DNA from: Bacteroidota bacterium
GTDB lineage: Bacteria; Bacteroidota; Bacteroidia; 2-12-FULL-35-15
Direction: 5' to 3'
Length of the DNA: 64,000 nt
Assembly (NCBI GenBank): GCA_016707685.1
Contig: JADJHE010000003.1
Coordinates: 186,001-250,000 of the forward strand
In this document: piece by piece, positions 1-8,649 of the stretch
Layout: each line of letters opens with the position of its first letter
How positions within the stretch are numbered: the stretch's first letter is position 1
Made by a program: the position numbers and the translations under genes
The notes under the pieces: model-generated
What the model was told of the DNA's origin: nothing
The model's input: only the letters and a program-made list of their open reading frames with translations
Databases searched by the model: none

Positions 1-29
1 ATTTCATTTTCAATTTCTGCTATTGTCAT
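1..29 (-). CDS. sufE: SufE-like sulfur acceptor, N-terminal fragment
   Basis: Only the first nine codons lie in the window; the gene runs leftward off the edge. The visible N-terminus reads MTIAEIENE. Its ATG shares base 29 with the TAA stop of sufS (TAATG overlap), so the two genes are translationally coupled. SufE accepts persulfide sulfur from SufS and passes it to the SufBCD scaffold for Fe-S cluster assembly in the cytoplasm. The assignment rests on the short N-terminal resemblance and on the sufS-sufE order common in Bacteroidota; the fragment is too short for more. Confidence 0.6.
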
Positions 30-1273
30 TATTTCAACATATTAATCGTACGTTCCAATCCTTTTATAAATTCATCAATTTCTTGTTTGGTATTGTAGAA
101 AGCAAAGGAAGCACGAATGGTTCCTGGCACTCCATAAAATTGCATAAGTGGTTGTGTGCAGTGATGCCCTGTTCTAACTGCTATTCCTAATTGATCCAAA
201 ATAGTTCCTATATCAAATGGATGCAATCCTTCAACACTAAAAGAGATAACACTTGCTTTGTTTTTAGCAGTGCCAATAATTTTAACACCAGCAATTTTTT
301 CTAAAGCTTCAGTTGCATACAATAATAATTCGTGTTCGTATGCTGCAATTTTTTCTAATCCAATGTTCTTGATGTAATCAATAGCAGCTGCTAAGCCTAT
401 ACCACCTGAAATGTGTGGCGTTCCTGCTTCAAATTTTAATGGCAAGTCTGCGTATTCTGTTTTTTCGAATGTTACGGTTTTTATGGTTCCGCCACCAACT
501 TGATAGGGTGGTAATTCATTCAAATATTTTTCTTTTCCGTATAAAATTCCAACACCTGTTGGACCAAATAATTTATGTCCACTAAACACATAAAAATCAC
601 AATCCAATGCTTGCACATCAACTCCTGTATGCGGAACAGCTTGTGCTCCATCAATCATCACCGGAATGTTTTTTGAATGTGCAATTGCAATTATTTCTTT
701 AATTGGATTGATTGTTCCAAGTGTATTTGATATGTGTGTAACAGCAATGATTTTTGTTTTAGTGCTGATTAATTTTTCAAATTCATCAATTAGTAATTCT
801 CCTTCTTGGTTGATTGGAATTACCTTTAGTAAAGCGCCCTTTTCCTCACACACTTGCTGCCATGGAAGAATATTAGAGTGGTGCTCCATTGCAGAAATAA
901 TAATTTCATCACCTGCTTGAATGTGTTTTTTTGCAAAAGAACTCGCCAATAAATTAATGGATGCTGTAGTGCCCGAAGTAAATATTATCTCATGCGCATG
1001 CCTTGCATTCAAATGTTTTTGAATAGTTGTACGAGCATTTTCGTAAGCAACTGTAATTTCCTGGCTTAGTGTATGTACACCACGATGAATATTTGCATTT
1101 TGATTTTTGTAATATAAATCAATAACATCAATTACTGTTTGGGGTTTTTGTGCAGTAGCCCCATTATCGAAGTAAATAAGTTGCTTCCCATTTACTTTAC
1201 GAGAAAGAATAGGGAAATCGGCACGAATGGCTTCAATGTTCAACAAAGCAGGACTAATTTTAGGAGCTGTCAT
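29..1273 (-). CDS. sufS: Cysteine desulfurase SufS
   Basis: A 414-aa PLP-dependent class V aminotransferase that takes sulfur from cysteine, giving alanine and an enzyme persulfide for Fe-S cluster assembly. The PLP lysine is K234 in SGHKLFGP, and the catalytic cysteine is C372 in RTGHHCTQP, which is the SufS (group II) signature. Length matches the family (about 405-415 aa). The start is the ATG at 1273, a few bases downstream of a good -7 box at 1284-1291. It overlaps the following sufE by one base. It is divergent from a second, frameshifted NifS-type desulfurase at 1376. Identification is firm. Confidence 0.95.
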   Translation of the reverse strand: MTAPKISPALLNIEAIRADFPILSRKVNGKQLIYFDNGATAQKPQTVIDVIDLYYKNQNANIHRGVHTLSQEITVAYENARTTIQKHLNARHAHEIIFTSGTTASINLLASSFAKKHIQAGDEIIISAMEHHSNILPWQQVCEEKGALLKVIPINQEGELLIDEFEKLISTKTKIIAVTHISNTLGTINPIKEIIAIAHSKNIPVMIDGAQAVPHTGVDVQALDCDFYVFSGHKLFGPTGVGILYGKEKYLNELPPYQVGGGTIKTVTFEKTEYADLPLKFEAGTPHISGGIGLAAAIDYIKNIGLEKIAAYEHELLLYATEALEKIAGVKIIGTAKNKASVISFSVEGLHPFDIGTILDQLGIAVRTGHHCTQPLMQFYGVPGTIRASFAFYNTKQEIDEFIKGLERTINMLK

Positions 1274-1283
1274 AATTCTACTG

Positions 1284-1291
1284 CAAAATTA
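1284..1291 (-). promoter_or_regulatory. Bacteroidota -7 promoter box of sufS
   Basis: On the minus strand the octamer reads TAATTTTG, a perfect match to the TAnnTTTG -7 element of Bacteroidota sigma-ABfA promoters. It lies about 10 bp upstream of the sufS ATG, so the leader would be very short. Confidence 0.5.
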
Positions 1292-1375
1292 AGAATAATT
1301 CTAAATAGCGAGCTTTTTCATTGAAAATAAAGTCCTTTAAAGCCATTAATTTTTTAATTTAGAGACGTGAAAAAT

Positions 1376-2501
1376 ATGATTTACCTTGATTATAATGCTA
1401 CAACACCTGTAGACAAGCGTGTTTTAGATGCCATGTTGCCTTATTTTACTGAAAAATTTGGGAATGCTGCTAGTCGGACACACTCGTTTGGATGGATTGC
1501 AGAAGATGCTGTTAAAACTGCTCGTTTGCAAGTTGCAGATTTGATCAATTGTTTGGATCAAGAAATAATTTTTACTTCTGGGAGCAACAGAGGCAATTAA
1601 CCTAGCAATAAAAGGTGTTTGGGAAAATTATCAAGTTAAAGGGAAGCATATCATCACTGTTCAAACCGAACACAAAGCTGTTTTAGATACTTGTGTAGCG
1701 CTTGAAAAGAAAGGTGCTCGCGTTACTTATTTGTCGGTTGATCGGGATGGACGAATGGATTTAGAGGAGTTGAAAAAAGAAATAACTAATGAAACTATTC
1801 TTGTTGCTGTAATGTATGCAAATAATGAAACAGGTGTTATTCAACCCATTAAAGAAATTGCTGCAATAACGCATCAGCACAATGCTGTTTTCTTTTGTGA
1901 TGCAACACAAGTTGTTGGCAAAATAAATATTGATGTAGAAGATGAACACATCGATTTAATGTGTATGAGTGCACATAAGTTCTATGGACCAAAAGGAATT
2001 GGTGCTTTGTATGTCCGTAGAAAAAATCCACGTGTAACATTGTTCCCACAAATAGATGGAGGTGGCCATGAACGTGGTTTGCGATCGGGGACATTAAATG
2101 TTACTGGAATTGTTGGATTGGGAAAAGCGTGTGAAATTGCCAAAGAGGAGATGTGGTTGGATGCAACTCGAATATCTCAATTAAGAACTCAATTAGAACA
2201 GTCGCTGTGCGATTTCCAAGATGTATATATCAATGGCAGCACAAGGATCGATTGTTTAATACCACTAACATTTGTTTTCGTGGGAAACGCTCCGAATCAA
2301 TTATAAATAAAATTCCCAAAATCGCTGTTGCAATTGGTTCAGCTTGTACATCAGCTGTTGCAGCGCCCTCACATGTGTTAAAAGCAATGGGCTTAACCGA
2401 TGAAGAATCGTATGCTTCTATTCGATTCAGCTTAGGAAAATACACTACCAATGAAGAAATGGTTGAGTGCCCTTGAAGCTTTTGAATTGCTTTTGAAATA
2501 A
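1376..2501 (+). pseudogene. NifS/IscS-type cysteine desulfurase, three frameshifts
   Basis: Joined across frames this is a group I (NifS/IscS-like) cysteine desulfurase of about 375 aa. It has the N-terminal YLDYNATTPVD motif, the PLP-lysine motif SAHKFYGPKGIGAL, and the active-site loop AIGSACTSAVAAPSH. The frame breaks near 1580 (an extra G in a GGG run before AGCAACAGAGG), near 2247 (a base missing in ACAAGG) and near 2468, just before the terminal ALEAFELLLK and the stop at 2499-2501. Homology is continuous across all three breaks and nothing else is missing, so recent inactivation or, more likely, sequencing indels explain it. A GTG at 1367 is an alternative start, but ATG 1376 gives the usual MIYLDYNATT N-terminus. 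Confidence 0.85.
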
Positions 2502-2736
2502 GCTACAAACCATTTATTCCTGATTTTTCAGACCTCTTCCAGTTCCATTCACCTTCCAATTCGCTTTTATAAGGCTTTATTTTAATTAAACAGCTTTTAA
2601 GCAATGTTTAAGCAGTTTTATTTAGAATGTTTATTAACTTTTATTTAATGTAAAAAAGTATTTAATTATCTCAAATAGAGCTTTATATATTAAAAATGAT
2701 TAGTTTTGAAAAGTTTTTAACGTTTAAGCGAGCAAA

Positions 2737-3108
2737 ATGAAAAAATTGAATGCCGAAGAGTTTGAAAATTTGCCTTTAAAAGGAAAAGGACGTAGTTCTC
2801 ATGTATTTAATTCCATTGTCAATTTAAAAATTGGTGATGCTATTCTAATCGAAAAAAAAGATTGGAGTCGTAAAGTTAGCCCCAGTTCATTGGTTCGCTA
2901 CATCGAAAAAAATCACAACATGAAATTCACTTGTGGTGCAGTTGCTGGCGGTGCTGGTTGGGCTGTAAAAAGAATTGATTCAAACACAAAACAAAAAAAT
3001 TCAGAGCCAATTAAAACCACTACGAGCAAGATGAATGTAACTGTTCCTATTAACGAACACAGCGAAGCAAGATTGCATCTAAAATCAGAAATCGTTGTTT
3101 TTATTTAG
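2737..3108 (+). CDS. Hypothetical protein, 123 aa
   Basis: I do not recognise this protein. It is basic, lysine- and serine-rich, without signal peptide or membrane segment. The first 85 residues look folded (KIGDAILIEKKDWSRKVS, then CGAVAGGAGWAVKRID), and the rest is low-complexity and polar. It starts a co-directional run with a 59-aa ORF five bases downstream and a patatin-like gene. The 235-bp stretch upstream (2502-2736) is AT-rich and shows no gene or clear promoter. Given the indels in neighbouring genes, the C-terminus may be altered by a frameshift. Confidence 0.55.
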   Translation: MKKLNAEEFENLPLKGKGRSSHVFNSIVNLKIGDAILIEKKDWSRKVSPSSLVRYIEKNHNMKFTCGAVAGGAGWAVKRIDSNTKQKNSEPIKTTTSKMNVTVPINEHSEARLHLKSEIVVFI

Positions 3109-3113
3109 GAAGA

Positions 3114-3293
3114 ATGGCCTTTCATAAAATAGAACGTATCGAAGATTCTATAAAAGCATGCATGAGTCATTTTTGGAAGCAAGAAAGCGAAGTGGTAAAA
3201 GAACTTTTTTTCGAAATCACAAAAGCTTTGGCAGAGCAAGGTCATATTGTAATCGAAAATGAAAAAACATACATCCCTCTGAGAAGAAGTTAA
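3114..3293 (+). CDS. Small hypothetical protein, 59 aa
   Basis: An ATG at 3114 opens a 59-codon frame ending in TAA at 3291-3293, directly followed by the ATG of the patatin-like gene at 3294. The product is charged, with two predicted helices (ERIEDSIKACMSHFWKQE and EVVKELFFEITKALAEQ) and a short basic tail. The zero-base junction with the next gene argues that it is translated as part of this run. It could instead be the C-terminal part of the preceding ORF separated by an indel. No family recognised. Confidence 0.45.
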   Translation: MAFHKIERIEDSIKACMSHFWKQESEVVKELFFEITKALAEQGHIVIENEKTYIPLRRS

Positions 3294-4061
3294 ATGAAAA
3301 AAATTGGGTATGCATTATCGGGTGGTGGTGTACGAGGGCTTGCACATTTAGGTGTTATTCAAGCTTTGCAGGAATATGATATTAAACCCCATATAATTTC
3401 TGGGACAAGTGCAGGTTCATTAATGGGCGCTTTTTTTGCAGCAGATTATTCTCCCAAAGAGATTCTTTCAATTGCAAAAAGCTCAGGGATTTTTAGTTTT
3501 TCAAACATCTTGTTTCGCAAACAAGGGTTGTTTGCGATGAAATCCTTTGAAACACTATATTTAAAATACATTCCTCATAATTCATTCGAACAATTATCAC
3601 TACCATTAATCGTAACTGCAACTGATATTGTGAAAGGAGAATCGATACACTTCAATTCAGGTGAATTAGCAAAACCATTAATGGCCTCTTCTTGTGTTCC
3701 TCTAGTATTTGAACCCATTTTCGTACAATGGTATGTTGCTGTTGGATGGCGGTATACTTAACAATTTACCAATTGAGCCCTTGCAAGGAATTGCGATAAA
3801 TTAATTAGCATTCATGTAAATTCAATAAGTAAGCAATTGAAAAATTTGCACATGAAAGATATTGCCGACAGAAGCTTTCACTTGGCACTGAGCAGTGCCA
3901 TTCCTCTAAAAGCAAAGCAATGCGATTTATTTATTGAACCACCAGAAATGACAAAATTTGGAATCTTTGAAATGGATAAAATGCAGGAAGTGGTTGATTA
4001 TGCTTATAAGTACACCTTGAGTATGAAAAATGAAATAGAAAAATTTAAGCAATCAATCTAA
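3294..4061 (+). pseudogene. Patatin-like phospholipase, two compensating frameshifts
   Basis: A patatin/RssA-type lipid acyl hydrolase of about 255 aa once frames are joined. The first frame carries the oxyanion-hole motif GGGVRG (residues 10-15) and the nucleophile elbow GTSAG. The catalytic aspartate motif LLDGGILNNLPIEPL lies in the +1 frame around 3735-3785, and the C-terminal part (DIADRSFHLALSSAIPLKAKQC) returns to the original frame after about 3788. Both Ser and Asp of the dyad are therefore encoded, but not in one frame. The pair of nearby compensating indels suggests sequence error. The last four bases overlap the convergent DsbA-like gene. Confidence 0.85.
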
Positions 4062-4696
4062 TTATTTTCTGCCCAAGCTTTTGTAAGTGTTTCTAAAAAA
4101 ACTTCAGTAGGTTGGGCACCTGAAACGCCATATTTTCTATCTACTACAAAAAATGGGACACCTCTAACACCAATCTGTTGAGCTTCTATAATATCTTTTC
4201 TAACATCGTCAGCAAATTGATCACTTGCCAATACTTGTTTTACTTCTATTTCATTTAACCCAATAGAAATTCCTATTTCTATTAATGTTGAGTGATCATC
4301 CGTATTCTTTCCTTCAGTAAAATAGGCTTTAAACAATTGCTCCTCTGCTTCATCACCTTTACAATGCTTTTTTGCAAGTTGAATTAAGCGATGTGCATCA
4401 AATGAGTTTGCAACAATCGCTTTGTCGAAATCATAATGCAAGCCAACTTCTTTAGCCATGTTTGTAACATGGGCATTCATTTCTTTTGCCTGTTGTATCG
4501 ACCAGCCTTTTATTTCAGCAAGGTATTCAGTTATGTTTTTACCTGGATCAGTTTTCATATTAGGATTCAATTGAAAGCTTTTCCATACAACTTCTACATT
4601 TGCCTTGTTTTCGAATTGCTCCAATGCCGCTTCGAATTTTCGTTTGCCGATATAACAAAATGGACACATTACGTCCGACCAAATTTCTATTTTCAT
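4058..4696 (-). CDS. DsbA family oxidoreductase (FrnE-like)
   Basis: A 212-aa thioredoxin-fold protein with the redox motif CPFC at residues 11-14 right after the first beta strand, a helical insertion domain, and the cis-proline region RGVPFFVVDRKYGVSGAQ. This architecture matches the cytoplasmic DsbA-like/FrnE subfamily (2-hydroxychromene isomerase/DsbA fold), which lacks a signal peptide, as here. The likely role is thiol-disulfide exchange or polyketide/stress-related redox chemistry; the substrate is unknown. It is convergent with the patatin-like gene. The frame is intact. Confidence 0.9.
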   Translation of the reverse strand: MKIEIWSDVMCPFCYIGKRKFEAALEQFENKANVEVVWKSFQLNPNMKTDPGKNITEYLAEIKGWSIQQAKEMNAHVTNMAKEVGLHYDFDKAIVANSFDAHRLIQLAKKHCKGDEAEEQLFKAYFTEGKNTDDHSTLIEIGISIGLNEIEVKQVLASDQFADDVRKDIIEAQQIGVRGVPFFVVDRKYGVSGAQPTEVFLETLTKAWAENN

Positions 4697-4750
4697 TTTG
4701 ATTGCTTAAAAACGTTGCAAAGATTTTTTTTTCTTTGGACCCCGGCTGGG

Positions 4751-4834
4751 GTTTTAAATTTTTTTTTTTTTTTTTTTTTGGGGGGGGGGGGGGGTGTGGG
4801 GGGGGAGAGGGGGGGGTGTTTTTGTTTTCTTTTT
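4751..4834. repeat. Anomalous poly-T/poly-G low-complexity tract
   Basis: After GTTTTAAA there are 21 consecutive T (4759-4779), then 15 consecutive G (4780-4794), then G-rich sequence broken by single T or A up to about 4818, and finally T-rich sequence to 4834. This composition is unlike anything else in this AT-rich window. It ends exactly at the 3' end of the tRNA and may have changed the tRNA discriminator base. I regard it as a probable assembly or read-end artefact, not a biological element. Long open frames that cross it are not genes. Confidence 0.8.
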
Positions 4835-4908
4835 GGGGCCCACTTGGAATCGAACCAAGCACCCACAGATTATGAGTCTGTTGCTCTAACCGAATGAGCT
4901 ATAGGCCC
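4835..4908 (-). tRNA. tRNA with CAT anticodon (Met, or Ile2)
   Basis: The minus strand folds as a complete cloverleaf: a 7-bp acceptor stem (GGGCCTA with TGGGCCC, one G-T pair), a D-arm with GCTC/GAGC, an anticodon stem ACAGA/TCTGT around the loop CTCATAA (anticodon CAT), and a T-arm CTTGG-TTCGATT-CCAAG. CCA is not encoded. CAT can be elongator Met or lysidine-modified Ile2; I cannot separate them by eye. The discriminator reads C, but it abuts the poly-G artefact, so it may be wrong. Confidence 0.92.
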
Positions 4909-4946
4909 AATTACCTATAAATAAGTAATTTTGGACTGCAAAGCTA

Positions 4947-4954
4947 TATATTTG
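4947..4954 (+). promoter_or_regulatory. -7 promoter box upstream of the HAD gene
   Basis: TATATTTG matches TAnnTTTG exactly and lies 33 bp upstream of the ATG at 4988, between the tRNA and the phosphatase. It supports ATG 4988 over the upstream in-frame TTG at 4931, which would lie upstream of the transcript. Confidence 0.45.
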
Positions 4955-4987
4955 CAGCAAATTAACAAACCTATATCTGTATTTTTT

Positions 4988-5626
4988 ATGGAAATTGATT
5001 TAAACCGCTATAAAAATATCATATTCGACCTTGGTGGTGTCATTCTTAATATCGATTACAACCTTTCTGTTGACGCATTTAAAAAATTAGGTCTCGAAAA
5101 TTTTCAAACACATTTTTCCCAAGCGGCTCAAAATGAGTTGTTCGATTTGTATGAAAAAGGCTTAATCACATCAACTGATTTTAGAACAGAATTAAAAAAG
5201 CATTTAAAGGATTCAATCTCTGTTACTGAAATTGATAATGCATGGAATGCATTGTTACAAAACCTTCCAGCAAAACGATTGACGGTGTTAGAACAGTTAA
5301 AAAATACACATCGCACTTTTCTTTTAAGTAATACAAATGAAATTCATATCAACGAGTTTAATAGCTATCTAAAAACCGAATTTCATATCAACGATTTGGC
5401 GAATCATTTTGAAAAAATGTATTTGTCGTATGAAATAGGGATGCGAAAACCTGACAAAGAAATTTTTGAATTCGTGATTTCTGAAAACAATCTTCAACCA
5501 TTCGAAACATTGTTTATTGACGATAGTAAACAACATATTGATAGTGCGAATTCAGTAGGCTATAAATACCTATTGGTTAACAAATGGGGAAACAATTTTA
5601 GATTTGTTTCCATTGCAAATGCGTAA
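4988..5626 (+). CDS. HAD superfamily phosphatase (YihX-like)
   Basis: A 212-aa haloacid dehalogenase-like hydrolase. Motif I is FDLGGVIL with nucleophile D14, motif II is LLSNTN, motif III is the lysine in RKPDKEIF, and motif IV is FIDDSKQHI. The second aspartate of motif I is replaced by Gly (DLG), as in the YihX-like HAD-IA group. Length and motif spacing fit the family with a helical cap. The substrate, probably a phosphorylated sugar or nucleotide, cannot be told from sequence. I chose ATG 4988 because it sits just before the motif I strand and behind a -7 box. Confidence 0.88.
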   Translation: MEIDLNRYKNIIFDLGGVILNIDYNLSVDAFKKLGLENFQTHFSQAAQNELFDLYEKGLITSTDFRTELKKHLKDSISVTEIDNAWNALLQNLPAKRLTVLEQLKNTHRTFLLSNTNEIHINEFNSYLKTEFHINDLANHFEKMYLSYEIGMRKPDKEIFEFVISENNLQPFETLFIDDSKQHIDSANSVGYKYLLVNKWGNNFRFVSIANA

Positions 5627-5648
5627 TTTTATTTACCTTTAAACGCAA

Positions 5649-6329
5649 ATGAAACAGTTAAAAAAAACTTTTTATTTTTTAATAAATTTGCTTCATCTAT
5701 TTTGTATGCTCAAGTGGATGTAGAGGAGAAATTGCAAAAAAAAATCAAAAGAACGTAAAGATCGAATTGTTGTTGATTTTAGCTATGATGGTTGGTTGAA
5801 TATGCCAAAAGGCATTCAGCAAAAACCCTATTCACTCGGAGGAAATGCTTATTTAATGTGGGATTATCCGGTAGGTTATGGGGCATTAAGTTTGGCTTTT
5901 GGTTTAGGAATAAGCACACACAATGTTCATAGCAATGGACAAATTACCTATTCACTTGACGGGAAATACACTTCTCTTCAAGCAATTACAGCTCCTTACC
6001 GTAGAAATAAATTATCGTGTAATTATTTTGAAATCCCTGTAGAACTTAGAATTCGAGGTGGCGCAAATGGGCATGGTTTTAAATTAGCTGTTGGTGGAAG
6101 AATTGGTTATATGTACAATGCACATACTAAAGTTATTGATGATGATGGCAAACGAAAAGTATATTGGATTAAAAACATCAATCCTTGGAGATACGGTGTA
6201 ACCTTTCGAGTAGGCTACGATAAGTTAACATTACAAGGCTTTTATGCCTTATCAGAACTTTTTGAAAAAGGAAAAGGGGAACCTAAAATGGTCCCTTATT
6301 CAATAGGAATCGGTTTATTATTGTATTAA
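5649..6329 (+). pseudogene. Outer-membrane beta-barrel protein, frameshifted N-terminus
   Basis: The downstream frame (5796-6329) encodes alternating hydrophobic strands (YGALSLAFGLGISTHNV, FKLAVGGRIGYMYNAHTKV, NPWRYGVTFRVGYDKLTLQG) and ends in an aromatic/hydrophobic C-terminus, as in PorT-like or OmpA-like small beta-barrels of Bacteroidota. The signal peptide begins at ATG 5649 (MKQLKKTF), but the frame is lost in a run of As near 5660-5667 and again in a longer A run near 5733-5741 before KSKERKDRIVVDF. Both breaks are in homopolymers, so sequencing indels are likely. Function unknown. It is followed after four bases by a MORN-type lipoprotein gene. Confidence 0.7.
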
Positions 6330-6333
6330 TAAT

Positions 6334-6756
6334 ATGTTAAGAATAACATTCATTTTATCTGTTTTTTTTATTTTTTCATGTGGCAATGCTCAAAAAGTAG
6401 AAGTTGCTACTACCGATGATTCTACTAAAATCCTAACTACTGATAGCGTTAAAATTTCTAATAATGGCGATTACATTAAACGCTAAAAAATGGGGTAATA
6501 GAAATTCAAGGTCAGATGAAAGATGGCAAACGGGATGGTGTATGGAAAAGTTTTTATCAGAATGGTGCACCATGGAGTGAAACTACTTTTATTGCTGGCA
6601 TAAAGAGATGGGGCAACTAGTTCTTTTTATGAAAATGGACAAAAGCGCTATGCGGGTTTTTTTAAAAATGACAAAGAAAGCGGAAAGTGGAGCTTTTGGG
6701 ATGAACAGGGGAATCTTGCGAGAGAGATGGATTATAATGTTGTAGATGTCAAATAA
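6334..6756 (+). pseudogene. YwqK/MORN-repeat lipoprotein, two frameshifts
   Basis: A lipoprotein of about 140 aa: signal MLRITFILSVFFIFSCGN with a lipobox cysteine, a linker, then toxin_YwqK/MORN_2-like repeats (GQMKDGKRDGVWKSFYQNG, YENGQKRYAGFFKNDKESG, KWSFWDEQGN). The frame breaks after codon 50 (TAA at 6484-6486, in a run of As) and again near 6603 before SSFYENGQ. These repeats are surface-exposed beta hairpins in cell-envelope proteins of Bacteroidota; no enzymatic role is known. A second member of the family is at 25224. Confidence 0.75.
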
Positions 6757-6791
6757 TGTTTTATTTTGGAGAAACCCAAACCCCAAAGACT

Positions 6792-7634
6792 ATGAATATT
6801 TCTACAAAATTTACGATTTCAATTTTTGCATTTTCTATAGCTATTTCTATCACAGAATTCACATCACCAGCAATTGGACATGGTTCTGGTGCACCTGCTG
6901 GTAAAACAGGCTCTCCTGGAGATGCATCAAATTGTACGAGTTGTCATTCAGGAACTCCTACTTCTCAAGCAGGATTAATAACAACCAATATTCCAGTAGC
7001 AGGTTATACACCAGGACAAACCTATACAATTACAGCTTCAATCGTTTCAAATCCAACTACAAAATTTGGTTTTGAGGTTTCTCCTCAAAATACGGCAGGA
7101 ACACAAAAAGGAACATTGATTGTTACAAACTCGACAGAGACACAATTAGTAGGTAGTGGAAAATACATTACACATAAAACAGCTGGTACAGCTGGTACTG
7201 GTTCAAGAACATGGACATTTGATTGGACTGCTCCAATTGCTGGAAGCGGTGCAGTTACTTTTTATGGTGCATTTAATAAAACAAACAGTAGCAATACAAA
7301 TGCTGGTGATCAAATTGTTTTAACATCTACTATTGTTCAAGAAAATACAGCAACATCAATTACTGAAAATGACAATCAAATTAATTTGTCTGTTTTCCCT
7401 AATCCTTCTTCTGAATTTATTAATCTTTCATATGTATTATCTGAAAACACAAAAATTGAGGCTAAATTAATTTCATTAACTGGCCAAGAAGTAATGACAT
7501 TGATTAACGAAGAACAAAATGCAGGTAAGCATGATGCTCGTATCGAATTAGCGCCATCTATTGCTAAAGGAACTTATTTTGTTTCTATTAAGGTAGGTGA
7601 AAAATTAAGCACTCAAAAATTAATCATTAAATAA
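6792..7634 (+). CDS. Choice-of-anchor V protein with CxxCH motif and T9SS tail
   Basis: A 280-aa secreted protein. From ATG 6792 the N-terminus is a signal peptide (hydrophobic TISIFAFSIAISI). GSPGDASNCTSCHSG follows, a CTSCH haem-c-like motif in the choice-of-anchor V domain, then a Reeler-like beta-sandwich (YTPGQTYTITASI) and a C-terminal type A T9SS sorting domain (SVFPNPSSEFINLSY ending KLIIK). It is therefore exported and attached to the cell surface by T9SS. An ATG at 6756 would overlap the upstream gene but adds a non-signal extension, so I prefer 6792. It heads a run with a CxxCH-like lipoprotein, YceI and DUF5777, a set often seen together in this phylum and probably linked to surface redox chemistry. 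Confidence 0.85.
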   Translation: MNISTKFTISIFAFSIAISITEFTSPAIGHGSGAPAGKTGSPGDASNCTSCHSGTPTSQAGLITTNIPVAGYTPGQTYTITASIVSNPTTKFGFEVSPQNTAGTQKGTLIVTNSTETQLVGSGKYITHKTAGTAGTGSRTWTFDWTAPIAGSGAVTFYGAFNKTNSSNTNAGDQIVLTSTIVQENTATSITENDNQINLSVFPNPSSEFINLSYVLSENTKIEAKLISLTGQEVMTLINEEQNAGKHDARIELAPSIAKGTYFVSIKVGEKLSTQKLIIK

Positions 7635-7703
7635 TTTTTAAAACAAAAGAATCTCTGTTTGCTTGTAAACAAAAGCAAATAGACATTCTTTCAAAAAATG
7701 GAT

Positions 7704-8047
7704 ATGAAAAAATCAATAGGATTATTTTCAATAATTACGATTGCGCTTTGCATCGTGTACAAATACAAAGGTGGATGTTCCTGTAAAAGAAGAAACCTGT
7801 GACTCTATTATCTCTTATGCGAATGATATTGTCCCAATCGTTACTGCAAAGTGTAGGATGCCACAGTGCTGGCTTTGCATCAGGAGATTTTACTTCTTAT
7901 TCGGTCCTAAAAGCGAAGGTCTATAATGGTACCTTAAAGAATAGAGTAGTGACACAGCGTGATATGCCTGAAGCACCTAACACAATGAGCGATTCTGCTC
8001 GTGCTGTAATTAGATGCTGGATAGTCCAAGGTGCTCCAAATAACTAA
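7704..8047 (+). pseudogene. Haem-c-like lipoprotein, two frameshifts
   Basis: Joined frames give a lipoprotein of about 114 aa: signal MKKSIGLFSIITIALCI leading to a lipobox-like SC, then SCTNTKVDVPVKEETCDS, DIVPIVTAKC, GCHSAGFASGDFTSY, and a C-terminal MPEAPNTMSDSARAVIRCW segment. This matches a common Bacteroidota family of small c-type-cytochrome-like lipoproteins with a C...GCH motif. The frame breaks near 7750 and near 7852, the latter inside the haem motif, so the exact spacing of its cysteines cannot be read. Sequencing error is the simplest cause. It sits between the choice-of-anchor V gene and YceI. Confidence 0.7.
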
Positions 8048-8091
8048 AAGGCACAATAATTGTCTTGTAATTCATAAAAAAAAATAAAAAC

Positions 8092-8640
8092 ATGAAAAAA
8101 ATAGTCCTTTTAGCTTTCGTTATTGCTACTGCTAATATTGCAAGTGCACAAATTTACATCGCAAAGTCATGCGAAATTTCATTTTTCTCTTCTTCACCGC
8201 TTGAAAATATTGAGGCCATTAACAAAAATACAAAGCCAATCATTAATACCGCTACAGGTGATGTTCAAATGAAAATTGCAATTACTGGTTTTGTGTTTGA
8301 AAAACCATTAATGCAAGAACACTTTAATGAAAATTATTTGGAATCAGATAAGTTTCCAAGTGCTATTTTTAAAGGTAAAATCAATGAAAAAATTGATTGG
8401 ACAAAAGATGGTGAGCACAAAGTAACGATTACTGGTACATTTGAAATTCACGGAGTAAAAAAAGAACGAACATTTGATGGTGTAGTGAAAATTAAAGGTC
8501 AAGAAATTACAATTTCATCTAAATTTAATATTCATATTGCCGATTACAATATCAAAGTACCTAGTTTGTATGTAAAAAATATTGCAGAAGACGTTGAGGT
8601 AAAAATCAATTCAGTTTTAGAACCATATAAAAAGAATTAA
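8092..8640 (+). CDS. YceI family periplasmic lipid-binding protein
   Basis: A 182-aa protein with a signal peptide (MKKIVLLAFVIATANIASAQ) and a YceI lipocalin-like barrel: GDVQMKIAITGFVFEKPLMQEHFNENYLES, then FPSAIFKGKI, TGTFEIHGVKKE and a C-terminal SKFNIHIADYNIKVP. YceI proteins bind polyisoprenoid or amphipathic ligands in the periplasm. The N-terminal strand lacks the usual W at the start of the YceI fold, which is common in the Bacteroidota branch. It is co-directional with the haem-like lipoprotein and a DUF5777 barrel, ten bases before the latter. Confidence 0.88.
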   Translation: MKKIVLLAFVIATANIASAQIYIAKSCEISFFSSSPLENIEAINKNTKPIINTATGDVQMKIAITGFVFEKPLMQEHFNENYLESDKFPSAIFKGKINEKIDWTKDGEHKVTITGTFEIHGVKKERTFDGVVKIKGQEITISSKFNIHIADYNIKVPSLYVKNIAEDVEVKINSVLEPYKKN

Positions 8641-8649
8641 TTTATAATT

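Noticed and set aside
4436..4897. A long plus-strand frame across the poly-G tract and the tRNA
   Set aside because: It is antisense to the DsbA-like gene, crosses the low-complexity tract as a run of glycines, and includes the tRNA. It is not a gene.
4931..4987. Upstream TTG start for the HAD phosphatase
   Set aside because: It would put 19 non-conserved residues before motif I and lies upstream of the -7 box at 4947-4954.
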